Under the pieces are notes generated by a model. The model did no database searches. It had not been told where the DNA came from and worked only from the letters and a program-made list of their open reading frames with translations. From Candidatus Omnitrophota bacterium (GTDB taxonomy: Bacteria > Omnitrophota > Gorgyraeia > 2-02-FULL-51-18), in contig JAHFFM010000025.1 of NCBI GenBank assembly GCA_023247935.1, positions 1-15,556 on the forward strand: a DNA stretch of 15,556 nucleotides, in the 5' to 3' direction. Each line of letters begins with the position of its first letter. The stretch's first letter is position 1. Shown here piece by piece: positions 6,594 through 13,417 of the stretch. Made by a program: the position numbers and the translations under genes.

Positions 6594-6609
6594 ACCGCTG
6601 TGGCTTTTT
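6574..6609. terminator. strong intrinsic terminator (14-bp stem, T tail)
   Basis: AAAAAGCCACAGCG (6574-6587) pairs perfectly with CGCTGTGGCTTTTT (6596-6609) around an 8-nt loop. On the minus strand the stem ends in seven T residues, so it terminates the DUF1579-like gene that stops 17 nt upstream. It also has a five-T tail on the plus strand. Confidence 0.9.
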
Positions 6610-6625
6610 CATCTCAATTAACTTC

Positions 6626-7252
6626 TTATGCCGCTTTTTGGTACTCAATCTCCATCATCTTCATTTCTTTTCCGTCCGGACCGGCGCTGTACATCGAGAA
6701 AGTGTTGTGGGTTGCATCAACGACTTTCCATTCCGTGCGTCCAGGAACATTCTTTTTTCCGGTCATAGGGCAGGAATTCGTGCCGGACATGGACAATGTT
6801 TTGGTGGCTGTATCATATTTTCCGGATGACCACATAATACCGGTAACCATGCTGTCCATCCAAGTCGATTGATACTCTTCGCGGACATTGTCATAACCAA
6901 CGTAGCCTGTGCCTTCAAACGGCTGAGCCATCCAAGTACCCTTCACATCCTCTTTCAAAAACCGGCCACCATAAACCACCGTGTTTTCAGAGGTTCCGGC
7001 GGATTCTTCCGGCTTATCCGCTCCGGGCATCCACATTTTGGAGGTGTATGTCCATTTTCCGGCCAAGGATTCAAATATTTTATGGGCTTCGCCAGGAGCC
7101 ATTAAGGTTTTCATTTTTTCCATTTGAGCCGGGTCCATAGCTGGCTTTGCGGCAGGTTGTTCAGCGGCTGGTTTTTCACCTTCGGCAAAAGCGATGCCGG
7201 TGCTCATGAAACAAGCCAACGCGAACACCATTAAAAAACGGTACTTTTTCAT
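6626..7252 (-). CDS. exported DUF1579-like protein
   Basis: Secreted or periplasmic protein of unknown function, resembling the DUF1579 family. Seen: a clear signal peptide (MKKYRFLMVF..., hydrophobic core, cleavage after AFA at about residue 23), an Ala/Pro/Glu-rich linker to about 40, then the family-like domain beginning HKIFESLAGKW, with repeated beta-strand motifs such as VVYGGRFLKED, GTGYVGYDN and the later KVVDATHNTFSMY. Length 208. ATG start with AGGAGA about 6 nt upstream. It is a single-gene transcript: consensus promoter upstream at 7298-7326 and a strong terminator downstream. The domain is thought to form a lipocalin-like barrel, but no ligand can be inferred here. Confidence 0.82.
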   Translation of the reverse strand: MKKYRFLMVFALACFMSTGIAFAEGEKPAAEQPAAKPAMDPAQMEKMKTLMAPGEAHKIFESLAGKWTYTSKMWMPGADKPEESAGTSENTVVYGGRFLKEDVKGTWMAQPFEGTGYVGYDNVREEYQSTWMDSMVTGIMWSSGKYDTATKTLSMSGTNSCPMTGKKNVPGRTEWKVVDATHNTFSMYSAGPDGKEMKMMEIEYQKAA

Positions 7253-7297
7253 AACTTCTCTCCTATTTATGATTGAATAAAACGTTACAGCGGAATG

Positions 7298-7326
7298 ATT
7301 ATCAGCCTAAACAAAAAAAATGTCAA
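7298..7326 (-). promoter_or_regulatory. sigma70 promoter of the DUF1579-like gene
   Basis: Minus strand: perfect TTGACA (7321-7326), 17-bp spacer that starts with an eight-T tract, then GATAAT (7298-7303). The predicted start gives a leader of about 40 nt that contains the AGGAGA ribosome binding site. Confidence 0.8.
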
Positions 7327-7367
7327 AAAAATGGACATATCTCGAGTTAGTCAGGAGCGCCGGAATC

Positions 7368-7376
7368 TGCTATGCT
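7368..7376 (+). promoter_or_regulatory. possible extended -10 promoter for the flavoprotein gene
   Basis: TGCTATGCT matches an extended -10 (TGn plus TATGCT). The -35 region is poor. It would give a leader of about 45 nt before the GTG at 7428. Confidence 0.4.
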
Positions 7377-7427
7377 TGTTCAATTATGGACGCTCGAATC
7401 ACCGCATTTGTGTTTTTTAAATAAAAC

Positions 7428-8636
7428 GTGGCCCATAAAAATCAACTTCATGTCGTGGTAGTCGGAGGAGGTGGAGCTGGCATCAGCGCAGGAATTAGCG
7501 CAGGCCGGAAAGGCGCTAGCACGCTTATTTGCGAAAAAATGCCCAAGCTGGGCAAAAAAGTGCGTATCTCAGGAAATGGCCGCTGCAACATCACCAACGA
7601 CAAGCTGGACGCGACTTGTTATAACCCCGAATCCAAAGCCATTATCGAATCGATTCTTTCGCGCTTCGGAAGATTGGATATTCTAAAATTTTTCAAAGAG
7701 TTAGGTCTCCGTGTTTATTCGGATAAAGAAGGCCGCGTATTCCCCATCACCAATCAATCCGCTTCCGTGATGGACGTGCTGGAATTGGAACTTTCAAGAC
7801 TTGGGGTGGAAATTCGTTCAGATTGTGAAGTCACAAGCATCAAAAAATCGGCGGGTGGCTTTGCGCTTGAATCCAAGCAAGGTTTGCTGGAAGCACAACG
7901 CGTCATTCTTTGTTCAGGCGGCAAATCCTACCCCATCTCGGGAACCGATGGCAGTGCTTATGCGCTTGCCACGCATTTTGGGCATACCCTTGTAGAACCG
8001 GTGCCCAGTACGGTTCCACTTCTTTGCCAAGACCCTTGGTGCCGCCATTTGACGGGACAAAAAATTGCGGCCGCGGTGCGTTATGAAATTGACGGAGTCG
8101 CGGGACCTGTAATCGAAGGAGATTTGCTCTTCACTGACTATGGTCTTTCGGGACTTGCGATTTTTGATTCCAGCGAAGAAATATCCATCGCGATTTCGAG
8201 AGAGCGCGTCACCGACACGCAAATCATTGTGGACCTTCTCCCTTTCATACACGAAGATGAATTAAAAAAAGAGCTTTCTTCGCGGCTGCGGCGGAATTTT
8301 CCCAACGATAAACTTTTGGCCGGACTCCTCCCTCCCAAGTTCGCTTATGTTTTGGAAGACGTATTCAAAACCCGAAACCCTGTGACAATCGCCTCTTATG
8401 TTAAAAGAAAAACCTTCAAAATCACGGACACCAAAGGCTGGAACGAAGCGGAATTTACGGCTGGCGGCATCAACCACAAAGAAGTGAATCCCCGAACTCT
8501 CGAATCGAAAAAATGCCACGGCCTCTACCTGGCGGGTGAAATTCTGGACGTAAACGGCAAACGCGGCGGTTTCAATTTGGCCTGGGCCTGGGCCTCGGGC
8601 TATATTGCGGGACTTGAGGCTTCGGCCAAAAGTTAG
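7428..8636 (+). CDS. HI0933/YhiN-family FAD-dependent oxidoreductase
   Basis: Cytoplasmic flavoprotein of the HI0933-like family (also called BaiN/RdsA-type); the physiological substrate of most members is unknown. Seen: the FAD-binding GGGGAGISAG loop (residues 13-22), then the family marks GNGRCNITN (about 49-57), GRVFPITN (about 101-108), GGKSYPISGTDG (164-175), LLFTDYGLSG (230-239) and the C-terminal block LYLAGEILDVNGKRGGFNLAWAWASG. Full length at 402 residues. The start is GTG because an in-frame TAA lies two codons upstream and no other early start exists; no strong Shine-Dalgarno is seen. Divergent from the DUF1579-like gene. The structured repeat E2 begins 5 nt after its stop. Confidence 0.93.
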   Translation: MAHKNQLHVVVVGGGGAGISAGISAGRKGASTLICEKMPKLGKKVRISGNGRCNITNDKLDATCYNPESKAIIESILSRFGRLDILKFFKELGLRVYSDKEGRVFPITNQSASVMDVLELELSRLGVEIRSDCEVTSIKKSAGGFALESKQGLLEAQRVILCSGGKSYPISGTDGSAYALATHFGHTLVEPVPSTVPLLCQDPWCRHLTGQKIAAAVRYEIDGVAGPVIEGDLLFTDYGLSGLAIFDSSEEISIAISRERVTDTQIIVDLLPFIHEDELKKELSSRLRRNFPNDKLLAGLLPPKFAYVLEDVFKTRNPVTIASYVKRKTFKITDTKGWNEAEFTAGGINHKEVNPRTLESKKCHGLYLAGEILDVNGKRGGFNLAWAWASGYIAGLEASAKS

Positions 8637-8641
8637 GGTTT

Positions 8642-8773
8642 GTAACAAGCAGCAAGAAAAACGGGTCCTGTCACCCAACACATTTTTTTTATTGTCCAAA
8701 AACGCTATCATTCCTCAAAAAACCACTGGTGCGATGTGCTTGGGCGCCACCCGTTCTTCTTGTTGCTTGTTAC
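8642..8773 (+). repeat. structured repeat element E2, copy 2 of the family
   Basis: Outer arms 8642-8666 and 8749-8773 are complementary at 23 of 25 positions. Within them, an inner imperfect stem pairs CCCAACACA with TGTGCTTGGG (one bulge), and the core carries AAAACGCTATCA (8699-8710), CCTCAAAAAA (8713-8722) and TGCGATGTGCT (8730-8740). These words, with CGGGTCCTGTCA at the left and GCCACCCG at the right, match E1 read on the opposite strand. The arm sequences are unrelated to those of E1. ACC and GGT around a three-base variable loop form a small hairpin in both copies. It sits directly after the flavoprotein stop codon, as E1 does after the desaturase gene. Confidence 0.8.
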
Positions 8774-8850
8774 TAGCCTAGTTTTCTGCGGAAGATTAAG
8801 TCCCGCAAATAGCTTTAAATTAGAAAAAATTCATGTGGAATTCATGTTTT

Positions 8851-8856
8851 TATAAT
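8851..8856 (+). promoter_or_regulatory. possible -10 box for the BON-domain gene
   Basis: A perfect TATAAT lies 36 nt before the ATG at 8893. The expected -35 region is weak, but it contains a direct repeat of AATTCATGT (first copy at 8828-8836), which could bind an activator. Confidence 0.45.
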
Positions 8857-8892
8857 TTGAGGTTTGTTAAGGTTGGGTTACGGAGGTGGAAA

Positions 8893-9234
8893 ATGAATAA
8901 ATCGACGATTGTTTTTTTGGCGGGATCGCTTTGCGTTTCAGCTGGCATAGCCTCGGCGGAAATGAACACCAAAATTGAGAATCGATTTGAAGCGCAAGAT
9001 TCGCAAGATTCACAGATCAAAGCGGATGTAATGGAAGAATTATCCTCCGAACCTGTGTTCAGCCATCAAGGAATTTACGCGGACGTAAAATCCGGAATTA
9101 TCCGGCTCAAGGGAGAAGCGTCTTCCAACGCCGTAAAAGAACATGCCGCGAGGATTGCTGAAAGAGTAACCGGCGCGCAACGCATTATCAATGAAATATC
9201 CGTTATCCCAACCAACCGGCTGGGAACCGGTTGA
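8893..9234 (+). CDS. exported BON-domain protein (OsmY-like)
   Basis: Periplasmic or outer-membrane-associated protein of 113 residues. A signal peptide (MNKSTIVFLAGSLCVSAG, cleavage after ASA near residue 22) is followed by a short Gln/Asp/Ser spacer with a QDSQDSQ repeat, then one BON domain (about 42-105: a helix with IKADVMEEL, strands with VKSGIIRLKGEASS, a helix with VKEHAARIAERV, and a final strand INEISVI). BON domains are thought to bind phospholipid membranes and are found in osmotic-stress proteins. The start at 8893 is chosen because CGGAGGTGG lies 4-12 nt upstream and a signal peptide follows directly; a longer reading from 8833 adds 20 residues without a ribosome binding site. 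It ends 6 nt from the convergent acyltransferase gene. Confidence 0.85.
   Translation: MNKSTIVFLAGSLCVSAGIASAEMNTKIENRFEAQDSQDSQIKADVMEELSSEPVFSHQGIYADVKSGIIRLKGEASSNAVKEHAARIAERVTGAQRIINEISVIPTNRLGTG
9214..9232. terminator. weak hairpin between convergent genes
   Basis: AACCGG (9214-9219) and CCGGTT (9227-9232) form a 6-bp stem at the end of the BON gene. There is no U tract on either strand, so any role in termination is uncertain. Confidence 0.25.
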
Positions 9235-9240
9235 TTGAAA

Positions 9241-10128
9241 TTAAAATCCCTGTCTTTTCCAACGTTTATGGTTCCACGCCCATAGATGAGGGTGTTGGCG
9301 GATAAATGTTTCCTGGATAGACGCCCATTTTTGCGTATTTAATCTCACGCTTTCATTCCGGTCTTCCAACTGGGTCAGTTCAATCGGGGGTTGTGTGTCA
9401 ATATGATGCCGCATCCCCTCCCGGATAATAAAAGCCGGTATCAACGCAGCGCCGGTGGCCATGGCAAATCGAACCGGAGCTGTCGGGGTGTAAGCGGACC
9501 TGCCAAAAAAATCAACAAAAACACCGCCAGCAATATCCTGGTCCTGGTCCGCCAAAAAAGCCAAAATGCCGTTATTTTTCAACACTTTCAACATGCTTCG
9601 GGGCGGCTCTCGGTTGTAAATCACCTGAACGTTCATTTTTTTTCGTAAATTTAAAATAAATTCGTTATATTTTTCGAAATAAAGCTTTTTTGCGATGACT
9701 GTAATCGGATAGCCTTTCATGGCGGCGTAGCCCCCCATTATCTCCCAGTTACCAAAATGCGCGGTGATAATCACAATCCCTTTTCCCAAAGCAAGCGCCC
9801 TATCCAGATGCTCAAAACCCGAATGTCGCACCAAACTTTCGGGGTTCTTTATGAATTTTTCGATGATGCAGCATTCCGCGGTCATCTTTCCAAAATTCTC
9901 AAAAACCGACCGCGCCGTTAAATTTATTTCTTTTTTGGATTTTTCTTTTTCAAACACGGATTCCAAATGATCGATTGTTTTTTTTCTTTCGCGGGATAAA
10001 AGGTAAAAAGAAAGCTTTCCGACGGTGCCCCCGAAAGAAAACCCCCAGCGATAGGGCAGGGCATTTAGACATTTCCGGGTCAAAAGAAGAAGCTTGTAAA
10101 GAATCGGCCGATAAAATTTTTTCTTCAT
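9241..10128 (-). CDS. LpxL/HtrB-family lipid A acyltransferase-like protein
   Basis: Predicted inner-membrane enzyme that adds a secondary acyl chain to a lipid A precursor or related glycolipid. Seen: an N-terminal membrane-associating segment (about 8-24), the catalytic HFGNWE (His124 to Glu129, the HX4E dyad), ALADQDQ-like FLADQDQDIAGGVFVDFFG (191-209), TPTAPVRFA (214-222) and the C-terminal WAWNHKRWK typical of the family. At 295 residues it has the normal length. ATG start, 4 nt after the stop of the upstream membrane methyltransferase, so it is the last gene of the cmoA operon. Which acyl donor or position it uses (LpxL, LpxM or a phospholipid-type homologue) cannot be decided here. Its presence argues for a lipopolysaccharide-bearing outer membrane. 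Confidence 0.88.
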   Translation of the reverse strand: MKKKFYRPILYKLLLLTRKCLNALPYRWGFSFGGTVGKLSFYLLSRERKKTIDHLESVFEKEKSKKEINLTARSVFENFGKMTAECCIIEKFIKNPESLVRHSGFEHLDRALALGKGIVIITAHFGNWEIMGGYAAMKGYPITVIAKKLYFEKYNEFILNLRKKMNVQVIYNREPPRSMLKVLKNNGILAFLADQDQDIAGGVFVDFFGRSAYTPTAPVRFAMATGAALIPAFIIREGMRHHIDTQPPIELTQLEDRNESVRLNTQKWASIQETFIRQHPHLWAWNHKRWKRQGF

Positions 10129-10132
10129 TGAA

Positions 10133-10858
10133 TCAATTCGGAGAGGCGAGATACCCGCTTTTTTTCATGAATCGCGCCAACAGGTAAAAAATGCCCAGCA
10201 CTCCAAAAGCCACAACCCCCATTTTCCATATGGACGGAAAATAATGATCCAAACGCCGGAATAAAATCAGGGCCGCGGGCGCGAAATTAGAAAAAACATT
10301 GCCATAATCTTTACGAATAGCCCGTTTCCAGTCATAGCGAAAGTCTTTTAGAGATTCCTCGATCCCCCGAAAATTGGGAATAAACCGGTTCACCTTACGC
10401 TCATAATCATCATATTCCCGGCCGAATTGACGCTTGAGATACGTTTCTTCCGCGACAATGATCGAATAATACGCGTAGCAAAAAAATGGAAAAACAACGG
10501 CATACGCCCACACCGAACCGTAAAGAATGCATAACCCGGTCACAACGAGCAAATTTCCAACATACATTGGGTTCCTTGAATGCGCAAAAAAACCCTCGAC
10601 CACGAGCTTCTCCGCGAATACTTTCCCGTCCTTCCCCCCTCTTTTGATATACGCATACCCAATCACAAGCAGGCGGAATCCCTGACCGAGGAGAACCAGC
10701 GTCACCCCCAGCAAAATCAAAGAAAGGTCCAGAATTTTATTCGGTAAAAATGAAACGTCGGAAACCAGAAGGGTGGCAAACGCCAAGGTAAAAATTAAAT
10801 TTCTATGACGGAAAAAGAAATTTCCGGATTTTAATACAAAAGAGCTTAGTTGCTTCAC
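10133..10858 (-). CDS. membrane methyltransferase of the isoprenylcysteine carboxyl methyltransferase / PEMT type
   Basis: Integral-membrane SAM-dependent methyltransferase-like protein. Seen: hydrophobic segments around 20-37, 43-68, 101-135 and 205-228, and the family cofactor/active-site region GFFAHSRNPMYVGNLL (89-104) followed by AEETYLKRQFGREYDDYERKVNRFIP (136-161). These are the two conserved blocks of the ICMT/phospholipid N-methyltransferase superfamily. Length 241, with a C-terminal extra helix. GTG start overlapping the cmoA stop as GTGA, so translation is coupled. The acceptor in bacteria is usually unknown; the acyltransferase next door makes a lipid plausible, as inference only. 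Confidence 0.85.
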   Translation of the reverse strand: MKQLSSFVLKSGNFFFRHRNLIFTLAFATLLVSDVSFLPNKILDLSLILLGVTLVLLGQGFRLLVIGYAYIKRGGKDGKVFAEKLVVEGFFAHSRNPMYVGNLLVVTGLCILYGSVWAYAVVFPFFCYAYYSIIVAEETYLKRQFGREYDDYERKVNRFIPNFRGIEESLKDFRYDWKRAIRKDYGNVFSNFAPAALILFRRLDHYFPSIWKMGVVAFGVLGIFYLLARFMKKSGYLASPN

Positions 10859-11580
10859 TTAATCGCCAGCACTCCGCAAAAATTGTACCAGCGGAAAAAA
10901 ATATCGCAGCCTTTAAAACCGTTTTTCAGCAAAAGCTCCCTGTTTTCATCGAAATGATACGGAACCAGAATATTTTCCAGCGCCTCTCTTTTTTGGGCAA
11001 TTTCCAAATCGCTGTAGCCATTCCTTCGCTTGTAATCGTAATAAAATTTGATGAACATGCGGTTAAGGGTCGAATGCTGGCTCAGGACTTTTTCGATTAA
11101 AATCAGGCAGCCGCCTTCATTCAGACCCAAAGCAATATCCTGGATGATTTTTTGTCGGTGAAGAGGCCGGATAAATTGAAGCGTCAGATTCATGATCACG
11201 ACGGAGGCGTTCTGAATAGGCACGCCCTTGTTCAAATCCATGCATTTCAGTTCATATTTTCTCGAAAAACGCGCTTTTTTTAATCTTTTCTCGCTCTTCT
11301 CAATCATTTCCTTGGAAGAGTCGATTCCCACAAAAACCACGTCCTCGGGAACGCTGTCATGGATGGACAAAAAACTGGCGCAGGTGGAGCATCCCAGATC
11401 ATAAATATTGCTTTGAGGGGTGGCAAATTCAGAGGCTATTTCTTTGATCATGCGCTGCGTTTCCTCATAAAAAGGAACGGAACGGTGCAGCATGTCATCA
11501 AAAACTTCGGCGGTTTTCTTGCCGAAATCGAAATTCTCAATCAAAGCCCTTTTGCCTTGATATATCTTATCTTTTGGCAT
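10855..11580 (-). CDS. cmoA: carboxy-SAM synthase CmoA homologue
   Basis: CmoA converts SAM and prephenate to carboxy-S-adenosylmethionine, used by CmoB to make the cmo5U34 wobble base in tRNA. The whole length aligns by eye with the E. coli protein: FGKKTAEVFDDMLHRSVP (19-36), IYDLGCS (59-65), GIDSSKEMIEKS (85-96), NASVVIMNLTLQF (124-136), GGCLILIEK (156-164), the hallmark DYKRRNGYSDLEIAQKREAL (182-201, followed by ENIL), and the C-terminal WYNFCGVLAIK. At 241 residues the length is right. ATG start at 11580 without Shine-Dalgarno, with TAAAAT six bases upstream, suggesting a leaderless message. First gene of an operon with a membrane methyltransferase and an acyltransferase; cmoB is not in the window. 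Another class I methyltransferase activity is the alternative. Confidence 0.85.
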   Translation of the reverse strand: MPKDKIYQGKRALIENFDFGKKTAEVFDDMLHRSVPFYEETQRMIKEIASEFATPQSNIYDLGCSTCASFLSIHDSVPEDVVFVGIDSSKEMIEKSEKRLKKARFSRKYELKCMDLNKGVPIQNASVVIMNLTLQFIRPLHRQKIIQDIALGLNEGGCLILIEKVLSQHSTLNRMFIKFYYDYKRRNGYSDLEIAQKREALENILVPYHFDENRELLLKNGFKGCDIFFRWYNFCGVLAIK

Positions 11581-11586
11581 TTTGGT

Positions 11587-11592
11587 ATTTTA
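11587..11592 (-). promoter_or_regulatory. -10-like box giving a leaderless cmoA transcript
   Basis: TAAAAT on the minus strand ends six bases before the cmoA ATG, so the expected transcription start is the A of that ATG. No -35 match is evident. Confidence 0.4.
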
Positions 11593-11673
11593 ACCACGGG
11601 AAGCCGGACCCGTATTGGACTTTGGTCGTATAGAGGCTTTGGCCTTCCCTCTGTGACTTCCGTGATAACGTGC

Positions 11674-11679
11674 TAAAAT
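11674..11679 (+). promoter_or_regulatory. extended -10 box giving a leaderless histidine-kinase transcript
   Basis: TGCTAAAAT (11671-11679) is an extended -10 whose hexamer ends six bases before the ATG at 11686, mirroring the arrangement of the divergent cmoA gene. No -35 match is evident. Confidence 0.45.
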
Positions 11680-11685
11680 AGACTG

Positions 11686-12600
11686 ATGACTAAAGGCTGG
11701 TTCCAACGATTTTTTCAAAGATCCTTTCATTTATTGCTCGGCGCCTTGGCTGGAAGCTTGTATTTTGTCCTGGATGAAATCATGGACAGAACCAAAGAAA
11801 TCCCGTCCGTTCTCAACTTTACACTGACGTTTAAAACGATTGTTGATTTTTTTCTACCCGTTATCTTCGGCGTCATCCTCAGTGAAACAATTTATCTTTT
11901 GCGACAAAAAGAGCGCCTTAACCGGGAAATCTCTTTGCAAAATGTCCAATACCGGCGCGATATTCTGATCACAACCTTGATTTCGGAATTCCTGCATGAG
12001 ATCCGGAACCCCATTCACAATCTCAAAGCCGCCCTGGAGGACAACGAAAACAATGAGGTTGTCAAAGACAGCCTGGAACGTTTTGACGAGATCACGCGTC
12101 ATTTCAAACGCTGGGCCTCGGCCTTTGATTGGATGGATCCTTATGAAGAAGTACGCCTTCGTCCTTGGCTTGAGAACTTCATGGAAGACAAAATGAAATG
12201 GAAATGGCGCGATCTGAATATTGAATACAAATGCGACGCGGAAGCTCTTTCCGTAAAAATGCACCCTCTCCTGCTCGAACAATCCCTTGTGATTCTTCTG
12301 ACAAACGCATGCGAAGCCCTCTCCCACAAAAGATCTCCAAAAAAACTCAGCGTCTCCGCCCGGCTTGCGGCAACCAATCAAAAAAATGAAATCGAATTAA
12401 AAATTTCCGACAACGGAGGTGGTTTTCCGGCTCAAATTTTAAAACAGCAAGCTTATGCTCCGGCTGAAAGCCAGCAAGGAACAGGTTTAGGACTTTTGCT
12501 TCTGAGAAAAATGGTTGAGCAGGTCAGCGGCGAGCTTTATCTGGAAAATGAACAGGATTGTGCGGTTATCACGCTGCGTCTTCCGGGGAAAAATCCATGA
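11686..12600 (+). CDS. membrane sensor histidine kinase
   Basis: Two-component sensor that autophosphorylates and passes the phosphate to the response regulator encoded next. Two membrane helices are seen (about 13-30 and 51-71) joined by only about 20 residues, so there is no extracytoplasmic sensor domain. A short coiled linker leads to the H box FLHEIRNPIHNLK with His104, then the ATPase domain with the N box (LLTNACEAL, Asn207), G1 box DNGGGF (242-247) and G2 box GTGLGL (265-270). Length 304. The His-box resembles the HisKA (NtrB/FixL) type rather than HisKA_3, although its partner is NarL-like. No Shine-Dalgarno; a -10-like box is placed for a leaderless message. The stop overlaps the regulator start as ATGA. 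Confidence 0.92.
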   Translation: MTKGWFQRFFQRSFHLLLGALAGSLYFVLDEIMDRTKEIPSVLNFTLTFKTIVDFFLPVIFGVILSETIYLLRQKERLNREISLQNVQYRRDILITTLISEFLHEIRNPIHNLKAALEDNENNEVVKDSLERFDEITRHFKRWASAFDWMDPYEEVRLRPWLENFMEDKMKWKWRDLNIEYKCDAEALSVKMHPLLLEQSLVILLTNACEALSHKRSPKKLSVSARLAATNQKNEIELKISDNGGGFPAQILKQQAYAPAESQQGTGLGLLLLRKMVEQVSGELYLENEQDCAVITLRLPGKNP

Positions 12601-13175
12601 AAGTGGCCTATGTAGAAGACGATAAAGGCGCGCTTGCCATTTTTTCTGAAAAACTCAAAAGAGACGGAATTCAATGCGACGTTTATTATACCGGCGAACA
12701 CGCCCTTTCCTGTATTAGCGCGGGCAGTTATGACGTCTTAATCGTCGATATTCGCCTGCCCCACCTCTCAGGGACTCATCTTTTACAAAAACTCAGGGAA
12801 AAAAGCATTCATATTCCCTGCATTCTCATCACAGCCTTCAACAATCTCAATTATTCCCGGGAAGCGTTTGATTTGAACGCGAGCTATCTCCTGGAAAAAC
12901 CCTTCACGTATAAAACGCTCCGGAAAATTCTCGACAGCGTGTTTGAATCGCCCGGAAAAATCCAGCATTTCGTGGATAGAGGCCTGGCGAAATTGATTTT
13001 AACCGAACGGGAGAATCAAATCGCGCGTTACCTGCTCAAAGGATTATCCAATGCGGAAATCGGAAGACTGCTTAAAATTTCTGAAAAAACCGTGAAACAT
13101 TTTATCACGTTAATTTTTGAGAAATCCGGCGTGACAAGCCGGTCTGAGTTTTTTTCTTATATTTTTCCGGTTTAA
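12597..13175 (+). CDS. NarL/FixJ-family response regulator
   Basis: Cytoplasmic DNA-binding regulator, 192 residues. Receiver domain (1-118): acidic pocket EDD (7-9), phospho-acceptor Asp51 in LIVDIRLP, Thr79 and Lys101 (LLEKPF), all family-conserved. A LuxR-type helix-turn-helix follows (about 134-188: LTERENQIARYLLKGLSNAEIG, KISEKTVKHFI). The start at 12597 is preferred since it begins MKVAYVEDD, fits the domain exactly and overlaps the kinase stop as ATGA with GGGG about 9 nt upstream; a longer reading from 12558 lies within the kinase. Its 3' end overlaps the convergent small membrane gene by 4 nt. Target genes are not evident. Confidence 0.92.
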   Translation: MKVAYVEDDKGALAIFSEKLKRDGIQCDVYYTGEHALSCISAGSYDVLIVDIRLPHLSGTHLLQKLREKSIHIPCILITAFNNLNYSREAFDLNASYLLEKPFTYKTLRKILDSVFESPGKIQHFVDRGLAKLILTERENQIARYLLKGLSNAEIGRLLKISEKTVKHFITLIFEKSGVTSRSEFFSYIFPV

Positions 13176-13414
13176 TTCCGTGCGGAGTGCCGAAATACCG
13201 TTGAGATGAGATGTTGTATTTTCTGCGGATTCGTCAGCCAAACCAATGCGGCCACGAGAATTCCCAAAATCACAAGCCATCCGAAAAACCGCCGGTAATA
13301 TTTTTTCTGCACAAGCTTTTTCAGCACCAGCAGATTCAATAAGGAAACGACGATGCCGGTGATGATGCTAACTGTTAAATCATAGGTAAATTCAGGGGAT
13401 CCGATCGCGCGCAT
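13172..13414 (-). CDS. hypothetical two-helix small membrane protein
   Basis: No family is recognised. The 80-residue protein has two predicted membrane helices (about 12-30 and 44-61) separated by a strongly basic loop (KKLVQKKYYRRFF), which by the positive-inside rule should be cytoplasmic, leaving both ends outside. ATG start 3 nt after the ClC stop codon, so it is almost certainly expressed with the transporter and might be an accessory subunit. It lacks a strong Shine-Dalgarno and probably depends on coupling. Its stop overlaps the stop of the convergent response-regulator gene (TTAA). Confidence 0.65.
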   Translation of the reverse strand: MRAIGSPEFTYDLTVSIITGIVVSLLNLLVLKKLVQKKYYRRFFGWLVILGILVAALVWLTNPQKIQHLISTVFRHSARN

Positions 13415-13417
13415 GCG

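Noticed and set aside
8262..8711. 149-residue open frame on the minus strand opposite the flavoprotein end and E2
   Set aside because: It is a shadow of the well-supported flavoprotein gene, has no recognisable domain or ribosome binding site, and its start lies in E2 where the other copy lacks the ATG and frame.
8642..8773. E1/E2 as integron attC sites, since they follow genes and have inverted-repeat arms
   Set aside because: The ends do not fit the RYYYAAC and GTTRRRY boxes, spacing between genes is not cassette-like, and no integrase is present.
8833..8892. Longer N-terminus for the BON-domain protein
   Set aside because: The extra 20 residues lack a ribosome binding site and would bury the signal peptide; a strong GGAGG precedes the ATG at 8893.
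12558..12596. Longer N-terminus for the response regulator
   Set aside because: The receiver domain begins exactly at the ATG at 12597, which overlaps the kinase stop as ATGA; the extra codons are kinase sequence in another frame.
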